NCBI GenBank assembly: GCA_964425745.1
Contig: CAYRNW010000008.1
Location: 43,659-107,658, forward strand
From: CALCNS01 sp964425745
GTDB taxonomy: Bacteria > Bacillota > JAAYKD01
Direction of reading: 5' to 3'
Length of the DNA stretch: 64,000 nucleotides
Shown: piece by piece, positions 35,873 through 44,659 of the stretch
Layout: each line of letters opens with the position of its first letter
Numbering within the stretch: the first letter of the stretch is position 1
Program-made: the position numbers and the translations under genes
Notes under the pieces: generated by a model
Told to the model about the DNA's origin: nothing
Database searches by the model: none
The model's input: the letters and a program-made list of their open reading frames with translations, nothing else

Positions 35873-36634
35873 GTGGCTTCCTGGAATCTGTGGCATGGTT
35901 GTCACAAGATTAGTGAAGGGTGTCAGCATTGTTATGTGTATCGTAGTGACGCTCGTCATGGGGTTGACAGCTCTGAAATCCATCGAACCCAAAATTTCGA
36001 CCTCCCGATCCGGCGTAACCGAGCTGGTGAGTATAAGGTCCACTCGGGTGAGCTCGTCTATACCTGTTTTACCTCCGATTTTTTCTTACCTGAGGCCGAT
36101 CAATGGCGCGCCGATGCTTGGAAGATGATCCGTCAACGACCGGATCTACGGTTCTTTTTTATTACCAAACGCATCGAACGCTTTTGGGAGTGCATCCCTT
36201 CGGATTGGGGTGAGGGCTATGCCAATGTAGGCATCGGCTGTACTACTGAGAACCAAGTGCGAGCAGATCAACGACTTCCTATTTTTTTAGAAGCCCCCAT
36301 TGCTTTTCGGAGCATCATTTGCGAACCTTTGCTGGGACCGGTTCACTTGGAACACTATTTGTCACCGGCGATCGATCTGGTCGTTGCCGGTGGAGAGTCG
36401 GGACCAGAGGCGAGGGCCTGTGATTACGAATGGATTATGTCGCTCCGAGAGGCTTGTTTACAACAAGGGGTGCCGTTCCATTTTAAGCAAACCGGAGCCA
36501 ATTTCATAAAAGATAAAAAGCACTATAAAATCCCCCGCCCTTTACAACATAGTCAAGCTCATAAGGCGAATATTGATCTGATCATTCCCGGTAAGAGTCA
36601 TTTTTTTGCAGAAAGAAGCGAGGTATTGCCATGA
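35873..36634 (+). CDS. DUF5131 / Gp37-Gp68 family protein
   Basis: About 253 residues from GTG 35873, which lies six bases after AGGGGGTG; GTG 35864 is an alternative but sits in that ribosome-binding site. The N-terminus 'SWNLWHGCHKISEGCQHCY' has the family cysteine pattern C-x6-C-x2-C, and 'FFFITKRIERF' and 'VVAGGESGPEARACDYEW' are conserved. The family is common in phages and mobile DNA and its cysteines suggest a metal or Fe-S cluster; no function is established. It ends with an ATGA overlap with the aminotransferase, so here it sits in an ordinary chromosomal operon. Confidence 0.82.
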   Translation: MASWNLWHGCHKISEGCQHCYVYRSDARHGVDSSEIHRTQNFDLPIRRNRAGEYKVHSGELVYTCFTSDFFLPEADQWRADAWKMIRQRPDLRFFFITKRIERFWECIPSDWGEGYANVGIGCTTENQVRADQRLPIFLEAPIAFRSIICEPLLGPVHLEHYLSPAIDLVVAGGESGPEARACDYEWIMSLREACLQQGVPFHFKQTGANFIKDKKHYKIPRPLQHSQAHKANIDLIIPGKSHFFAERSEVLP

Positions 36635-37806
36635 ATCTATTTGCTCAGCGGATGTCTCAGTTGCAAGGAGAAGGGGCTTATAAAGTCTTAGCCCAAGCCA
36701 ATGCTTTGGAAGCAGAAGGCCGTTCCATTGTTCATTTGGAAATCGGACAGCCAAACTTTCCTACGCCAAAGCATATCAGTGAAGCTGCTTTCCACGCAAT
36801 CTCTCAAGGAAAAACCGGTTACACGGCCTCACAAGGCACACCTGCTTTAAGACAAGCAATTTCAGAGTATTGCTTGCAACACAAAAAGGTGCATACCAAC
36901 GCAAATGAAGTGGTTGTTGCACCGGGAGCCAAGCCGATCATTTTTTACTCCATGTTGGCTTTGATCGAACCAGGGGATGAAGTCATCGTACCGAATCCGG
37001 GTTTTCCAACCTACGCTTCTTGCGTGCACTTCTGCGGAGGGACTGTTAAAGATTTGATTCTTTCTTCTGAGAATCAGTTTGATCCGGATCCGGATCAGCT
37101 CTTATCGCTCTTATCACCAAAAACCAAGTTGGTCATCCTCAATAACCCGAATAATCCTACCGGAAGAAGGACCTCAAATGCTACAATGCTACGCATTACA
37201 GAGTTGATTCGGGACTATTCCGACGCCTATGTATTATCCGATGAGATTTACGATCGTTTGGTTTTTGAACAGAAAGAAGAAGTCTTTTCGCCGGCAACCG
37301 TTCCCGGCATGAAAGAACGTACCATATTATTAGATGGATTCTCAAAAACTTATGCAATGACAGGATGGCGCTTAGGTTATGGAGTCATGAACCCCATTTT
37401 AGCAGAAGCCTTTGCTCGCCTGATGGTTAATTCCAATGGCTGTACGGCCGCTTTTACCCAAGATGCCGGAGTTGCGGCACTCCATGGCCCGCAAGCCGAA
37501 GTGGAGCATATGAAACATGAATTCGCAGAACGTTCCGTTTGGTTAGCAGAACAATTGAATCAAATGAAAGGTGTTCAATGTGTGATACCCAATGCTGCTT
37601 TTTATGTCTTTCCCAGAGTTACAGCGACCGGGATTGACAGCGGAGTATTAGCCGATCGTATTTTGAACGAAGCTGGGGTCGCTTGTCTAGATGGAGGCTC
37701 TTTTGGTTCCTATGGTAAAGGCTATTTGCGGATGTCTACCGCTAATTCCATGGAAAACCTGCAAATCGCCGCACAACGATTAGCAGCCTTTTTTGAAAAA
37801 TGTTAA
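36631..37806 (+). CDS. PLP-dependent aminotransferase, class I/II (AspC-like)
   Basis: A fold-type I aminotransferase of 391 residues. Landmarks are 'LEIGQPNFPTPKHI', 'NNPNNPTGR', 'VLSDEIYDRLVF' and the PLP-lysine motif 'GFSKTYAMTGWRLGY', with the substrate Arg near the C-terminus ('YLRMSTANS'). Likely substrates are aspartate, alanine or aromatic amino acids. Its position just before panB suggests a link to 2-oxo-acid or branched-chain metabolism, but that is inference. Confidence 0.88.
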   Translation: MNLFAQRMSQLQGEGAYKVLAQANALEAEGRSIVHLEIGQPNFPTPKHISEAAFHAISQGKTGYTASQGTPALRQAISEYCLQHKKVHTNANEVVVAPGAKPIIFYSMLALIEPGDEVIVPNPGFPTYASCVHFCGGTVKDLILSSENQFDPDPDQLLSLLSPKTKLVILNNPNNPTGRRTSNATMLRITELIRDYSDAYVLSDEIYDRLVFEQKEEVFSPATVPGMKERTILLDGFSKTYAMTGWRLGYGVMNPILAEAFARLMVNSNGCTAAFTQDAGVAALHGPQAEVEHMKHEFAERSVWLAEQLNQMKGVQCVIPNAAFYVFPRVTATGIDSGVLADRILNEAGVACLDGGSFGSYGKGYLRMSTANSMENLQIAAQRLAAFFEKC

Positions 37807-37819
37807 GGAGGGTCTAGTA

Positions 37820-38674
37820 ATGGCAAAGAAAAAAACTGTTCTCGATTTGGTGAAGATGAAAGAGAAGAAAGATCAGGTAGCCTGGGTAACGGCGTATGAT
37901 TTTCCTATGGCTTCGTTTGCAGAACAAGCTGGTATGGATATGATCTTAGTCGGAGACTCCTTAGGAATGATTGTCTTAGGTCTGGACGGAACCAATCCTG
38001 TAACGATGGAAGATTGCATTTCTCATTGTAAAGCAGTGCGCCGTGGGGCCCCAAATACCATGGTGATCGGTGATATGCCCTTTGGGTCTTATCAAGTCTC
38101 GGTTCCAGATGCGGTTTTCAATGCATGCCGATTCCTGAAAGAAGCACAGGTTGATGCTGTAAAACTAGAAGGTGGGATTCGAGTCAAAGATAAAATTCGC
38201 GCCATTGCCGATGCCGGTATTGCCGTTATGGGTCATATTGGATTAACTCCTCAAAGCTCCGGTCAATTGGGTGGGTTTAAAGCACAAGGACGCACGGTGC
38301 AAAGTGCCCAAGCAGTCATAGAAGACGCTTTGGCAGTTGAAGAAGCTGGAGCCTTTTCAATTTTAGTGGAAGCAGTTCCGCCGGAAGTCACTGCATTTCT
38401 TTGCGAACGGTTAAGTATCCCAGTTTATAGTATTGGTGCAGGTCCTGCTCATGGTCAACTTTTAATTTGCGGAGATATGCTTGGGTTGTTCCAAGCCTTC
38501 ACACCGAAATTTGTCAAACGATATGCGAATGTTGCTGAAGTGGAAAAGCAAGCCTTCAAGAATTATATTCAAGATGTTAAAACAGGAGCTTTCCCAGAGG
38601 ATGAACATGTTTATCATGTAATCGAACCCATGGACGGATTCCAAAAGCTGTTTGATCGTTATAAAAAAGTCTAG
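37820..38674 (+). CDS. panB: 3-methyl-2-oxobutanoate hydroxymethyltransferase
   Basis: First committed enzyme of pantothenate synthesis: adds a hydroxymethyl group from methylene-THF to ketoisovalerate. 284 residues, with 'VTAYDFPMASFAEQAGMDMILVGDSLGM' (Mg site), 'DMPFGSYQ', 'AVKLEGG' and the catalytic-Glu segment 'ILVEAVPPEV'. ATG 37820 follows AAGGAGGG. panC, panD and panE are not in the window. It closes the long plus-strand run at a terminator. Confidence 0.93.
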   Translation: MAKKKTVLDLVKMKEKKDQVAWVTAYDFPMASFAEQAGMDMILVGDSLGMIVLGLDGTNPVTMEDCISHCKAVRRGAPNTMVIGDMPFGSYQVSVPDAVFNACRFLKEAQVDAVKLEGGIRVKDKIRAIADAGIAVMGHIGLTPQSSGQLGGFKAQGRTVQSAQAVIEDALAVEEAGAFSILVEAVPPEVTAFLCERLSIPVYSIGAGPAHGQLLICGDMLGLFQAFTPKFVKRYANVAEVEKQAFKNYIQDVKTGAFPEDEHVYHVIEPMDGFQKLFDRYKKV

Positions 38675-38682
38675 CTGAGCAT

Positions 38683-38726
38683 AAAAAAGCGTCTTAATCG
38701 ATTTATTCGACGAAGACGCTTTTTTT
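38683..38726. terminator. Bidirectional rho-independent terminator
   Basis: Perfect 13-bp arms (38683-38695 and 38713-38725) with A-run before and T-run after, serving convergent panB and the LysR gene. Confidence 0.87.
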
Positions 38727-39630
38727 ATACTTCTTTTTTACAACACTCCGTGACGGTTTCAATAAAGGCCTCGCTTGCCGGTGAAAGGGGGTGATTCTTA
38801 TGATAAACCAAATAGAGCATGCGATTCAAAGAATCGGAATGCATCTCAAAAGTCAATAGATAATTCATTGCTTCAAAATCTTTGGCAGCTCTTTTAGATA
38901 CAATGGAAACACCCAATCCGTTGCGCACCCCTTGCAAAATACTCTCGGTGCTATGTAGCTGTACCGAGGATTGCAGCTGATTGGGTTCTAAACCAATACT
39001 CAATAAGTATTCTTCAGACTCCTTACGGGTTCCGGAACCTTCTTCGCGCAGAATAAAAGTCGCTTTTCTCAATTCTTCTACAGGAAGGATCTGTTTGAAT
39101 TTTTTATAGTATGGAGTGTATGGAGTAACAACCACCAGAGGGTCCGAAGCTATGGGGAGAAAAACACAAGGCACACGCTCTTTTTTGCTGCCGCAAATTC
39201 CAACATCAGCCTCCATGTCTAAAACCTTTTGGATCACATCGTGGCTGTCATATTGCTTGATTGTAAAGAACACCTGAGGGTATTTTGCAGTGAGTTGAGG
39301 TAAAATTTGAGGCATTAGGTATTGCGAAGGTACGGTAGAACAGGCAATGGTTAGCATTCCTTTGACTTCCGTTGTCAGTTTTTGCAAATCCTGGATTGCT
39401 TTTTCTTGCAAGGTGCTCATCTCCTGAGCAAAAGGATGAAAACTGCGACCTGCACGGGTAGGTGTAATTTCCTTAGTCGATCGAATGAACAACTGAGCAC
39501 CCAACTCTTCTTCCAAGGATTTAATGTGAGCACTGACTGTTGGTTGGGAGAGATACAAGGCTTCAGCGGCTTTGGAAAAGCTTTTTAGCCGCATAACATG
39601 CAAAAAGACCTCGATTTGCTTAAAATTCAT
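38725..39630 (-). CDS. LysR-type regulator of the selenium/sulfur module
   Basis: A 301-residue LysR protein. The N-terminal wHTH '[36 protein letters not shown]' is intact and the effector domain resembles CysL/YwfM-type. ATG 39630 has AAGGAG upstream; a longer frame exists but lacks a site. It overlaps the desulfurase end by 11 bases, so the two are co-expressed. LysR genes of this type accompany yedE-yedF loci of selenium metabolism; it likely controls the divergent promoter region at 40796-40968. Confidence 0.88.
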   Translation of the reverse strand: MNFKQIEVFLHVMRLKSFSKAAEALYLSQPTVSAHIKSLEEELGAQLFIRSTKEITPTRAGRSFHPFAQEMSTLQEKAIQDLQKLTTEVKGMLTIACSTVPSQYLMPQILPQLTAKYPQVFFTIKQYDSHDVIQKVLDMEADVGICGSKKERVPCVFLPIASDPLVVVTPYTPYYKKFKQILPVEELRKATFILREEGSGTRKESEEYLLSIGLEPNQLQSSVQLHSTESILQGVRNGLGVSIVSKRAAKDFEAMNYLLTFEMHSDSLNRMLYLVYHKNHPLSPASEAFIETVTECCKKEV

Positions 39631-40795
39631 GGGAACTGCTCCTTGATTGTTCCAGCAAGTTGGATAAGGCTTGTAGGCAATATTCAACCTCTTCCGGAGT
39701 GTTCATGGGGCCAAAGGAGAAACGAATTGTACCGTGAGGGTACGTACCTAAGGTTTTATGGGCTCGTGGAGCGCAGTGTAAACCAACGCGCGTCATGATA
39801 CCAAACTCATTTTCCAGCTGAAATGCGATTTCGGCAGGGTCTTGGTGAAGGGTAACAATGGAGACGACCGGAGCCCTGTCAAGACAATCCTTTCTACCAA
39901 TCATCTGCACCTGGGGGATTTTCATAAGCCCTTCTAAAAATTGTTGGGTCAGTGCTAACTCGTGACGTGCAATGCTTCCTCTCGGTTGTTTTAGTAGATG
40001 CTCAAGTGCCGCATGCAAACCAATGATTCCGGGTAAATTCATGGTACCGGCCTCAAAACGATCGGGGAGAAAGGGAGGCATTTCTTCGGAGTGAGAAGTG
40101 CTTCCGGTTCCGCCACTAATCAGAGGGTCCATGATTTTCGCAATGCGGTCCGATACAATCATACCGCCAATCCCTTGTGGACCGCGCAAGCCTTTGTGAC
40201 CTGGAAATGCTAAAACGTCAAGATTCAATTTTTGAAAATCGATTTCAAAGGGACCAGCCATTTGAGCTGCATCCAAAACAAAGAGAAGTCCATGCCGTTG
40301 ACAGATCTCCGAAAGGGCTTGTAAGGGAAGAAAGGTCCCACAGACATTGGAAGCTGCTGTAATCACAATCGCTTTCGTGTTGGGTTGGATTTTAGCTTCT
40401 AAGTCCTCGGGAATCAAGGAGCCATCGGGTAGGCAAGGAACCGCATCGAACGATATTCCTTGTTTTTCTAATTGTATTAAAGGACGCATCAGGGCGTTAT
40501 GCTCCATGGAAGAACATAACAGATGATCTCCCGAATGGAAGGTCCCCTTTAAGACCATATTTAAAGAATGGGTTACTCCGGGGGTGAAGATGACATTCTT
40601 GCTATGGGGTGCATGAAAGAGTTCCGCCAGTTTTTCCCTTGTGTCTAAAACGCGAAAGGCAACATCATAGCTTTCTGTGTAGGTACCACGATTGATATTA
40701 TAAGCCTCACCACTGATAAATTGAAAAATTGCCTCTGCAACGCCGGGTGCCTTGGGAAAGGAAGTGCTGGCGTTGTCAAAATTGATTCTATGCAT
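39620..40795 (-). CDS. Class-V aminotransferase, cysteine desulfurase family (EF2568-like)
   Basis: A 391-residue PLP enzyme. The N-terminus '[19 protein letters not shown]' and the PLP lysine in '[12 protein letters not shown]' are conserved, and the active-site cysteine lies in '[15 protein letters not shown]'. This subfamily is often encoded with selenium-metabolism genes and may mobilise Se or S from (seleno)cysteine. ATG 40795 follows AGGAGGGG; the upstream ATGs in frame lack such a site. It is the first gene of a two-gene operon with the LysR regulator, divergent from yedE. Confidence 0.88.
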   Translation of the reverse strand: MHRINFDNASTSFPKAPGVAEAIFQFISGEAYNINRGTYTESYDVAFRVLDTREKLAELFHAPHSKNVIFTPGVTHSLNMVLKGTFHSGDHLLCSSMEHNALMRPLIQLEKQGISFDAVPCLPDGSLIPEDLEAKIQPNTKAIVITAASNVCGTFLPLQALSEICQRHGLLFVLDAAQMAGPFEIDFQKLNLDVLAFPGHKGLRGPQGIGGMIVSDRIAKIMDPLISGGTGSTSHSEEMPPFLPDRFEAGTMNLPGIIGLHAALEHLLKQPRGSIARHELALTQQFLEGLMKIPQVQMIGRKDCLDRAPVVSIVTLHQDPAEIAFQLENEFGIMTRVGLHCAPRAHKTLGTYPHGTIRFSFGPMNTPEEVEYCLQALSNLLEQSRSSSHEF

Positions 40796-40822
40796 CGAAA
40801 TCCCCCTCCTACTCATTGACAC

Positions 40823-40828
40823 ATTATA
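40823..40828 (-). promoter_or_regulatory. Probable -10 of the desulfurase-LysR operon
   Basis: Minus-strand TATAAT at 40823-40828. The hexamer 17 bases upstream (TGGATT) is a poor -35, consistent with an activator-dependent promoter. Confidence 0.45.
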
Positions 40829-40857
40829 ACGTATCGGCAACGAAAAATCCAGTAAAT

Positions 40858-40872
40858 ATAGTCAAAAACTAT
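40858..40872. promoter_or_regulatory. Palindrome of LysR T-N11-A type
   Basis: ATAGT-CAAAA-ACTAT is a perfect 5-bp-armed palindrome between the divergent desulfurase and yedE promoters. It fits the generic LysR-box layout T-N11-A. The site is a candidate for the adjacent LysR. Confidence 0.5.
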
Positions 40873-40881
40873 AAAGCAAAA

Positions 40882-40902
40882 AATAGAATCATATAATAGA
40901 AT
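40882..40902 (+). repeat. Tandem direct repeat AATAGAAT
   Basis: Two copies of AATAGAAT (40882-40889 and 40895-40902) with a 13-base period sit immediately upstream of the yedE -35 hexamer. Confidence 0.55.
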
Positions 40903-40930
40903 TTGATTTTTCTGTGAACTCTTATATAAT
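40903..40930 (+). promoter_or_regulatory. Promoter of the yedE operon
   Basis: -35 TTGATT (40903-40908), 16-base spacer, perfect -10 TATAAT (40925-40930), about 38 bases before the yedE start. Confidence 0.75.
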
Positions 40931-40968
40931 GGGGGTGTTCAAAATTTCACAGAAGGGTTGAGTTTTAC

Positions 40969-42024
40969 ATGGAGAAGACACAGAAGCTCTGGATGATATT
41001 TTCGGGAGCTTTATTCGGGGCATTTGCTGTTTTGTTGGTTCGCTTTGGCAATCCAGCCAATATGGGGTTATGCATTGCTTGCTTTATCCGAGACATTGCC
41101 GGAAGTATGAAGCTACATCAGGCAGGAGTTGTGCAATACTTGCGTCCAGAAATCGTTGGTTTAGTTTTGGGTGCTTTTATCATGGCGGTAGCAAACAAAG
41201 AGTACCATGCACAAGGAGGATCCTCTCCGGTCACCCGGTTTGTTTTGGGAATCTTCGTTATGATCGGGGCTCTTATGTTTTTGGGTTGCCCCTTGCGAAT
41301 GGTTTTAAGGCTGGCGGGAGGAGATCTCAATGCTGTAGTTGGCCTGCTTGGATTTACAGCCGGAATTCTTTTGGGCGTTTTTTTCTTACAAAAGGGTTTT
41401 TCACTCAAGAGAACCTACCAACAAAGCGGTTTTGAAGGCTCTATGATCACCATAGTCTTGGTTGGACTCTTCGTTCTCTCGCTGGTCGCACCATTGCTCT
41501 TTGCACGCAGTGAAACCGGCCCCGGTTCTATGGCTGCTCCTTGGCTATTGGCGTTAGGAGTTGGATTGATCATCGGAGCAGTCGCTCATAAAACGCGGCT
41601 TTGTATGGTTGGTGGAATTCGGGACGTCGTCTTGTTTCGTGACTTTCATCTTTTGACAGGATTTCTGAGCATTTTGGTAGTAGCGACTCTGGCAAATCTG
41701 CTCAATGGCAGCTTTCATCTGGGGTGGGTCAATCAACCGGTGGCATTCCAAAATTTCACCTGGAATTTCTTAGGCATGGCATTGGTAGGATTCGGTTCAG
41801 CCCTCTTGGGTGGATGCCCTCTACGGCAATTGATCTTGGCTGGAGCAGGAAACTCGGATTCTGCAATAACAATCTTAGGATTATTGGTCGGTGCAGCGAT
41901 CTGCCATAATTTCGGGTTAGCCAGTTCTCTTGCAGGTCCAACCATGGCTGGAAAGATCGCAGTCGGTATTGGACTGATCTCGACTCTCATCATTGCACTC
42001 GTTAACACCTATAGGAGGCCTTAA
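40969..42024 (+). CDS. yedE: YedE-type selenium-metabolism membrane transporter
   Basis: A 351-residue polytopic membrane protein with about nine to ten helices. YeeE/YedE sulf/selen-transport hallmarks include 'GNPANMGLCIACFIRDIAGS', 'FLGCPLRMVLRLAGGD', 'LCMVGGIRDVVLF' and 'LLGGCPLRQLILAG', with conserved GCP(L)R cysteines that relay sulfur or selenium. It is followed by a TusA-like protein and DUF3343, the known genomic signature of the selenium-linked YedE. Substrate (selenium versus thiosulfate-type sulfur) is inferred from this context. Confidence 0.9.
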   Translation: MEKTQKLWMIFSGALFGAFAVLLVRFGNPANMGLCIACFIRDIAGSMKLHQAGVVQYLRPEIVGLVLGAFIMAVANKEYHAQGGSSPVTRFVLGIFVMIGALMFLGCPLRMVLRLAGGDLNAVVGLLGFTAGILLGVFFLQKGFSLKRTYQQSGFEGSMITIVLVGLFVLSLVAPLLFARSETGPGSMAAPWLLALGVGLIIGAVAHKTRLCMVGGIRDVVLFRDFHLLTGFLSILVVATLANLLNGSFHLGWVNQPVAFQNFTWNFLGMALVGFGSALLGGCPLRQLILAGAGNSDSAITILGLLVGAAICHNFGLASSLAGPTMAGKIAVGIGLISTLIIALVNTYRRP

Positions 42025-42025
42025 A

Positions 42026-42232
42026 ATGAAAACGATTGATGCACGTGGACTATCTTGTCCGGAACCGGTTTTGGTGACCAAAAAAGCAATTCAACAAGAA
42101 TTACCGGTAACGATCCTTGTCGATCAGCAGGTCGCGGTTGAAAACATTGTGAGATTTGCTCACAAAGAAGGGCTCTACGACACAGTCAAAATTATGGATA
42201 ACTATTTTTCCATTTTGATCTCAAGGCAATAA
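42026..42232 (+). CDS. yedF: TusA/SirA-like sulfurtransferase (short YedF)
   Basis: 68 residues from ATG 42026, with AGGAGG at 42013-42018; upstream ATG 41993 overlaps yedE and lacks a site. The TusA core 'DARGLSCPEPVLVTKKAI' has the active-site Cys in CPEP. The selenium-linked YedF normally carries a C-terminal extension of about 120 residues (DsrE-like); here only the TusA domain is present. It likely receives Se or S from YedE or the neighbouring desulfurase. Confidence 0.87.
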   Translation: MKTIDARGLSCPEPVLVTKKAIQQELPVTILVDQQVAVENIVRFAHKEGLYDTVKIMDNYFSILISRQ

Positions 42233-42233
42233 A

Positions 42234-42473
42234 ATGGATTATTTAGCAACCTTTCATACCCACTATGGAGCTTTGAAGTTTCATCAATCCCTGAAAAATA
42301 AAGAAATACCTTCGCAGATGATGCCTGTGCCCCGAAACCTATCTGCTTCATGTGGAGTCTGCGTCAAGTTTCAAACCGAAACCTCCCAAGTGTGGTTGGA
42401 TCAAGAGGATTTAGATCAAGTTGTTGAGTGTGTTGAAAATCATGGTTATCGAACGATATACAAAAGCCCATAG
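42234..42473 (+). CDS. DUF3343 protein of the selenium module
   Basis: 79 residues: 'ATFHTHYGALKFHQSLKNKEI', then the family motif 'PRNLSASCGVCVKF' with a conserved Cys pair. DUF3343 proteins (putative Se/S carriers) co-occur with YedE-YedF. Starts one base after the preceding stop and ends before a terminator. No enzymatic function is established. Confidence 0.85.
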   Translation: MDYLATFHTHYGALKFHQSLKNKEIPSQMMPVPRNLSASCGVCVKFQTETSQVWLDQEDLDQVVECVENHGYRTIYKSP

Positions 42474-42479
42474 TTTTTT

Positions 42480-42514
42480 AAGAGCCTTCGCTTCAATGCA
42501 AAGGCTCTTCTTTA
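42480..42514 (+). terminator. Rho-independent terminator of the yedE operon
   Basis: Nine-bp perfect stem AAGAGCCTT/AAGGCTCTT (42480-42488, 42501-42509) followed by a short T-rich stretch. Confidence 0.72.
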
Positions 42515-42552
42515 TAATAACCCACCTGTCATAAAAAACCAAAACTTTTGAA

Positions 42553-42589
42553 ATCCTATCTTGACAAATCCCTAGTAAGAAGGTAGGAT
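42553..42589 (+). promoter_or_regulatory. iscR promoter inside an inverted repeat
   Basis: -35 TTGACA (42561-42566), 17-base spacer, -10 TAGGAT (42584-42589). ATCCTATCTT (42553-42562) and AAGGTAGGAT (42580-42589) form a 9-of-10 inverted repeat that covers both hexamers, consistent with an operator for the IscR-like regulator encoded immediately downstream. Confidence 0.65.
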
Positions 42590-42634
42590 ATAGATAAAGC
42601 CGAGTAGCTTAATAGGAATTAAGGTGGTGGAGGC

Positions 42635-43057
42635 ATGAAATTCTCGACGCGCAGTGAATATGGTTTGCGCGCCATGGTTGTTTTAGCAGGTATTGATGAT
42701 GCAACACCCGTATCCTTGCGGCAAATCGCTGCTTTGGAACAGATTTCAGAGCAATATTTGGAACAAATCTTTATGGATCTGAAAAAAGCGGAGTTAGTAC
42801 AGAGTATCCGCGGAGCCTACGGGGGCTATTTACTTTCCAGAGATCCTGCAGATATTACGGTTCGTGAAATCCTAGAAGTTTTAGAAGGACCGATTTTTCA
42901 ATGTGAATGTTTAGGAAAAGAGGATGGACAACCTTCTTGTAGTTTTAAAGAAGAACCGTGCATTGTGCAAGTGGTCTGGAGAAGATTACAAGATGGTATG
43001 GACCGAATTTTAGAAGGAATGAATTTAAAAGATCTGCAACAAGGGAAATACCTATAA
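42635..43057 (+). CDS. iscR: Rrf2 family regulator, IscR-like
   Basis: 140 residues with the Rrf2 wHTH 'KFSTRSEYGLRAMVVLA ... SLRQIAALEQISEQYLEQIFMDLKKAELVQSIRGAYGGYLL' and a cysteine cluster (CECLGKEDGQPSC...C) fitting a [2Fe-2S] site. It probably senses Fe-S status and controls the downstream iscS-iscU genes. The ribosome-binding site is GGTGGAGG. It begins the Isc operon 22 bases before iscS. Confidence 0.9.
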   Translation: MKFSTRSEYGLRAMVVLAGIDDATPVSLRQIAALEQISEQYLEQIFMDLKKAELVQSIRGAYGGYLLSRDPADITVREILEVLEGPIFQCECLGKEDGQPSCSFKEEPCIVQVVWRRLQDGMDRILEGMNLKDLQQGKYL

Positions 43058-43079
43058 AGATTGAGAGAGGATGAATTCA

Positions 43080-44258
43080 ATGAAGGTTATCTACCTGGAT
43101 CACGCTGCAACGACACCGGTCGATCCACGTGTGTTGGAAGCGATGCTTCCAGCCTTAACAGAAGTCTATGGAAATGCGTCCAGTTTTCACCAAATTGGGC
43201 AAGCAGCCAGGAAACTCGTAGAAGCATCCCGTGAAACAATTGCGCAAGCAATCGGTGCCAAACCGGGAGAAATCTATTTTACTGCTGGTGGAACCGAAGC
43301 CGACAACATGGCTCTTTTTGGAGTCACAGAAGCCTTGAAACTCAAAAAAGGGAAACATGTTATAACCACGGGCCTCGAGCATCATGCCATTTACGATACT
43401 TTCTTATGGTTAAAAGACCAGGGATTCGAAGTAACGACGTTACCTGTTGACGAGTATGGTAGAGTCAACCCCAAAGATGTGGAAGCGGCCATTCGTCCCG
43501 ATACCATCTTGGTCAGCATTATGCATGCCAATAATGAGATTGGCACTATTCAACCTATTGCTGAAATCGGAGCGATTACTCGGCAACGCGGCGTATATTT
43601 TCATGTAGACGCTGTTCAAACTGTTGGACATGTTCCAATCGACGTAAAAGAGATGAACATCGATCTTTTGTCCATGGCTGCTCATAAATTCTATGGGCCA
43701 AAAGGGGTAGGTGCTCTCTTTATCCGACGAGGGGTGCGCATCAAACAGCAGCTCCACGGGGGAGCCCAAGAGCGAGGGTTACGGCCCGGAACCGAAAATG
43801 TACCCGGTATCGTAGGAATGGGAAAAGCAATCGAGATTGCTCTCGAGTGTATGCAAGAAGAAGCTCAAAAAGAACAAGCATTACGAGATAAATTGATTCA
43901 AGGATTACTGAAAATCCCCGATGTGAGACTTAATGGACATCCAAGCGAGCGATTACCCGGGAATGTTAATGTTAGCATATCCTATATTGAAGGGGAGTCC
44001 ATTTTACTCTCTTTAGACTTATTGGGGATTTGTGCTTCCAGCGGTTCCGCTTGCACCTCCGGTAGTCTGGAACCTTCGCATGTGCTTCTGAATATTGGAT
44101 TAGATCATCCCACCGCCCATGGTTCATTACGATTGACTTTAGGACGGCAAAATACCGAAGATGAAATTGATTATGTGCTACAAGTCTTACCGGATGTTGT
44201 TCAACGGTTACGTCAGATGTCTCCAATTTGGCCCGGCAACCTTATAGAAAAGAAATAG
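43080..44258 (+). CDS. iscS: Cysteine desulfurase IscS/NifS
   Basis: PLP enzyme (392 residues) that takes sulfur from cysteine for Fe-S cluster assembly. 'YLDHAATTPVDPRVLEAM', the PLP lysine in 'MAAHKFYGPKG' and the active-site Cys in 'SSGSACTSGSLEPSHVL' are all present. ATG 43080 is used because AGAGAGG lies nine bases upstream; ATG 43071 abuts that site. Next gene is the IscU scaffold. Confidence 0.95.
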   Translation: MKVIYLDHAATTPVDPRVLEAMLPALTEVYGNASSFHQIGQAARKLVEASRETIAQAIGAKPGEIYFTAGGTEADNMALFGVTEALKLKKGKHVITTGLEHHAIYDTFLWLKDQGFEVTTLPVDEYGRVNPKDVEAAIRPDTILVSIMHANNEIGTIQPIAEIGAITRQRGVYFHVDAVQTVGHVPIDVKEMNIDLLSMAAHKFYGPKGVGALFIRRGVRIKQQLHGGAQERGLRPGTENVPGIVGMGKAIEIALECMQEEAQKEQALRDKLIQGLLKIPDVRLNGHPSERLPGNVNVSISYIEGESILLSLDLLGICASSGSACTSGSLEPSHVLLNIGLDHPTAHGSLRLTLGRQNTEDEIDYVLQVLPDVVQRLRQMSPIWPGNLIEKK

Positions 44259-44274
44259 AGGAAGGAAGAATACA

Positions 44275-44658
44275 ATGCAATATACCGAAAAAGTTCTCGA
44301 TCACTTTCAAAAACCAAGAAACATGGGTCAAATTCCCAATGCCAGTGGTGTCGGCGAAGTTGGAAACGCCACCTGTGGTGACATCATGCGCATTTATTTG
44401 AGTATCGAAAATGATATCATCATGGATGTGAAATTCCAAACCTATGGTTGTGGTGCAGCCGTTGCTACAACTTCGATGCTGACCGAGTTAGTTAAAGGCA
44501 AGACCTTAGAGGAAGCGTTGCATATCACCAATGCTGATGTTGCTAAAGAGCTGGGGGGCCTTCCTCCTGTAAAAATGCATTGTTCGAATCTTGCTGCCGA
44601 TGCCTTAAAAGTAGCAATCGAAGATTATCGCAATCAACAGAATCAAAAGGGTGAGTAA
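44275..44658 (+). CDS. iscU: Fe-S cluster scaffold IscU/NifU-like
   Basis: 127 residues with the three cluster cysteines and the Asp: 'GNATCGDIM', 'TYGCGAAVATTSM' and 'KMHCSNLA'. It assembles [2Fe-2S]/[4Fe-4S] clusters using sulfur from IscS. The stop overlaps the region of the trxB ribosome-binding site. hscA/hscB are absent, as usual for Firmicutes. Confidence 0.95.
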   Translation: MQYTEKVLDHFQKPRNMGQIPNASGVGEVGNATCGDIMRIYLSIENDIIMDVKFQTYGCGAAVATTSMLTELVKGKTLEEALHITNADVAKELGGLPPVKMHCSNLAADALKVAIEDYRNQQNQKGE

Positions 44659-44659
44659 C

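Noticed and set aside
40969..42473. Selenocysteine codon (in-frame TGA) in the selenium module
   Set aside because: All three genes end at TAA or TAG codons in the expected place and show no continuing homology beyond.
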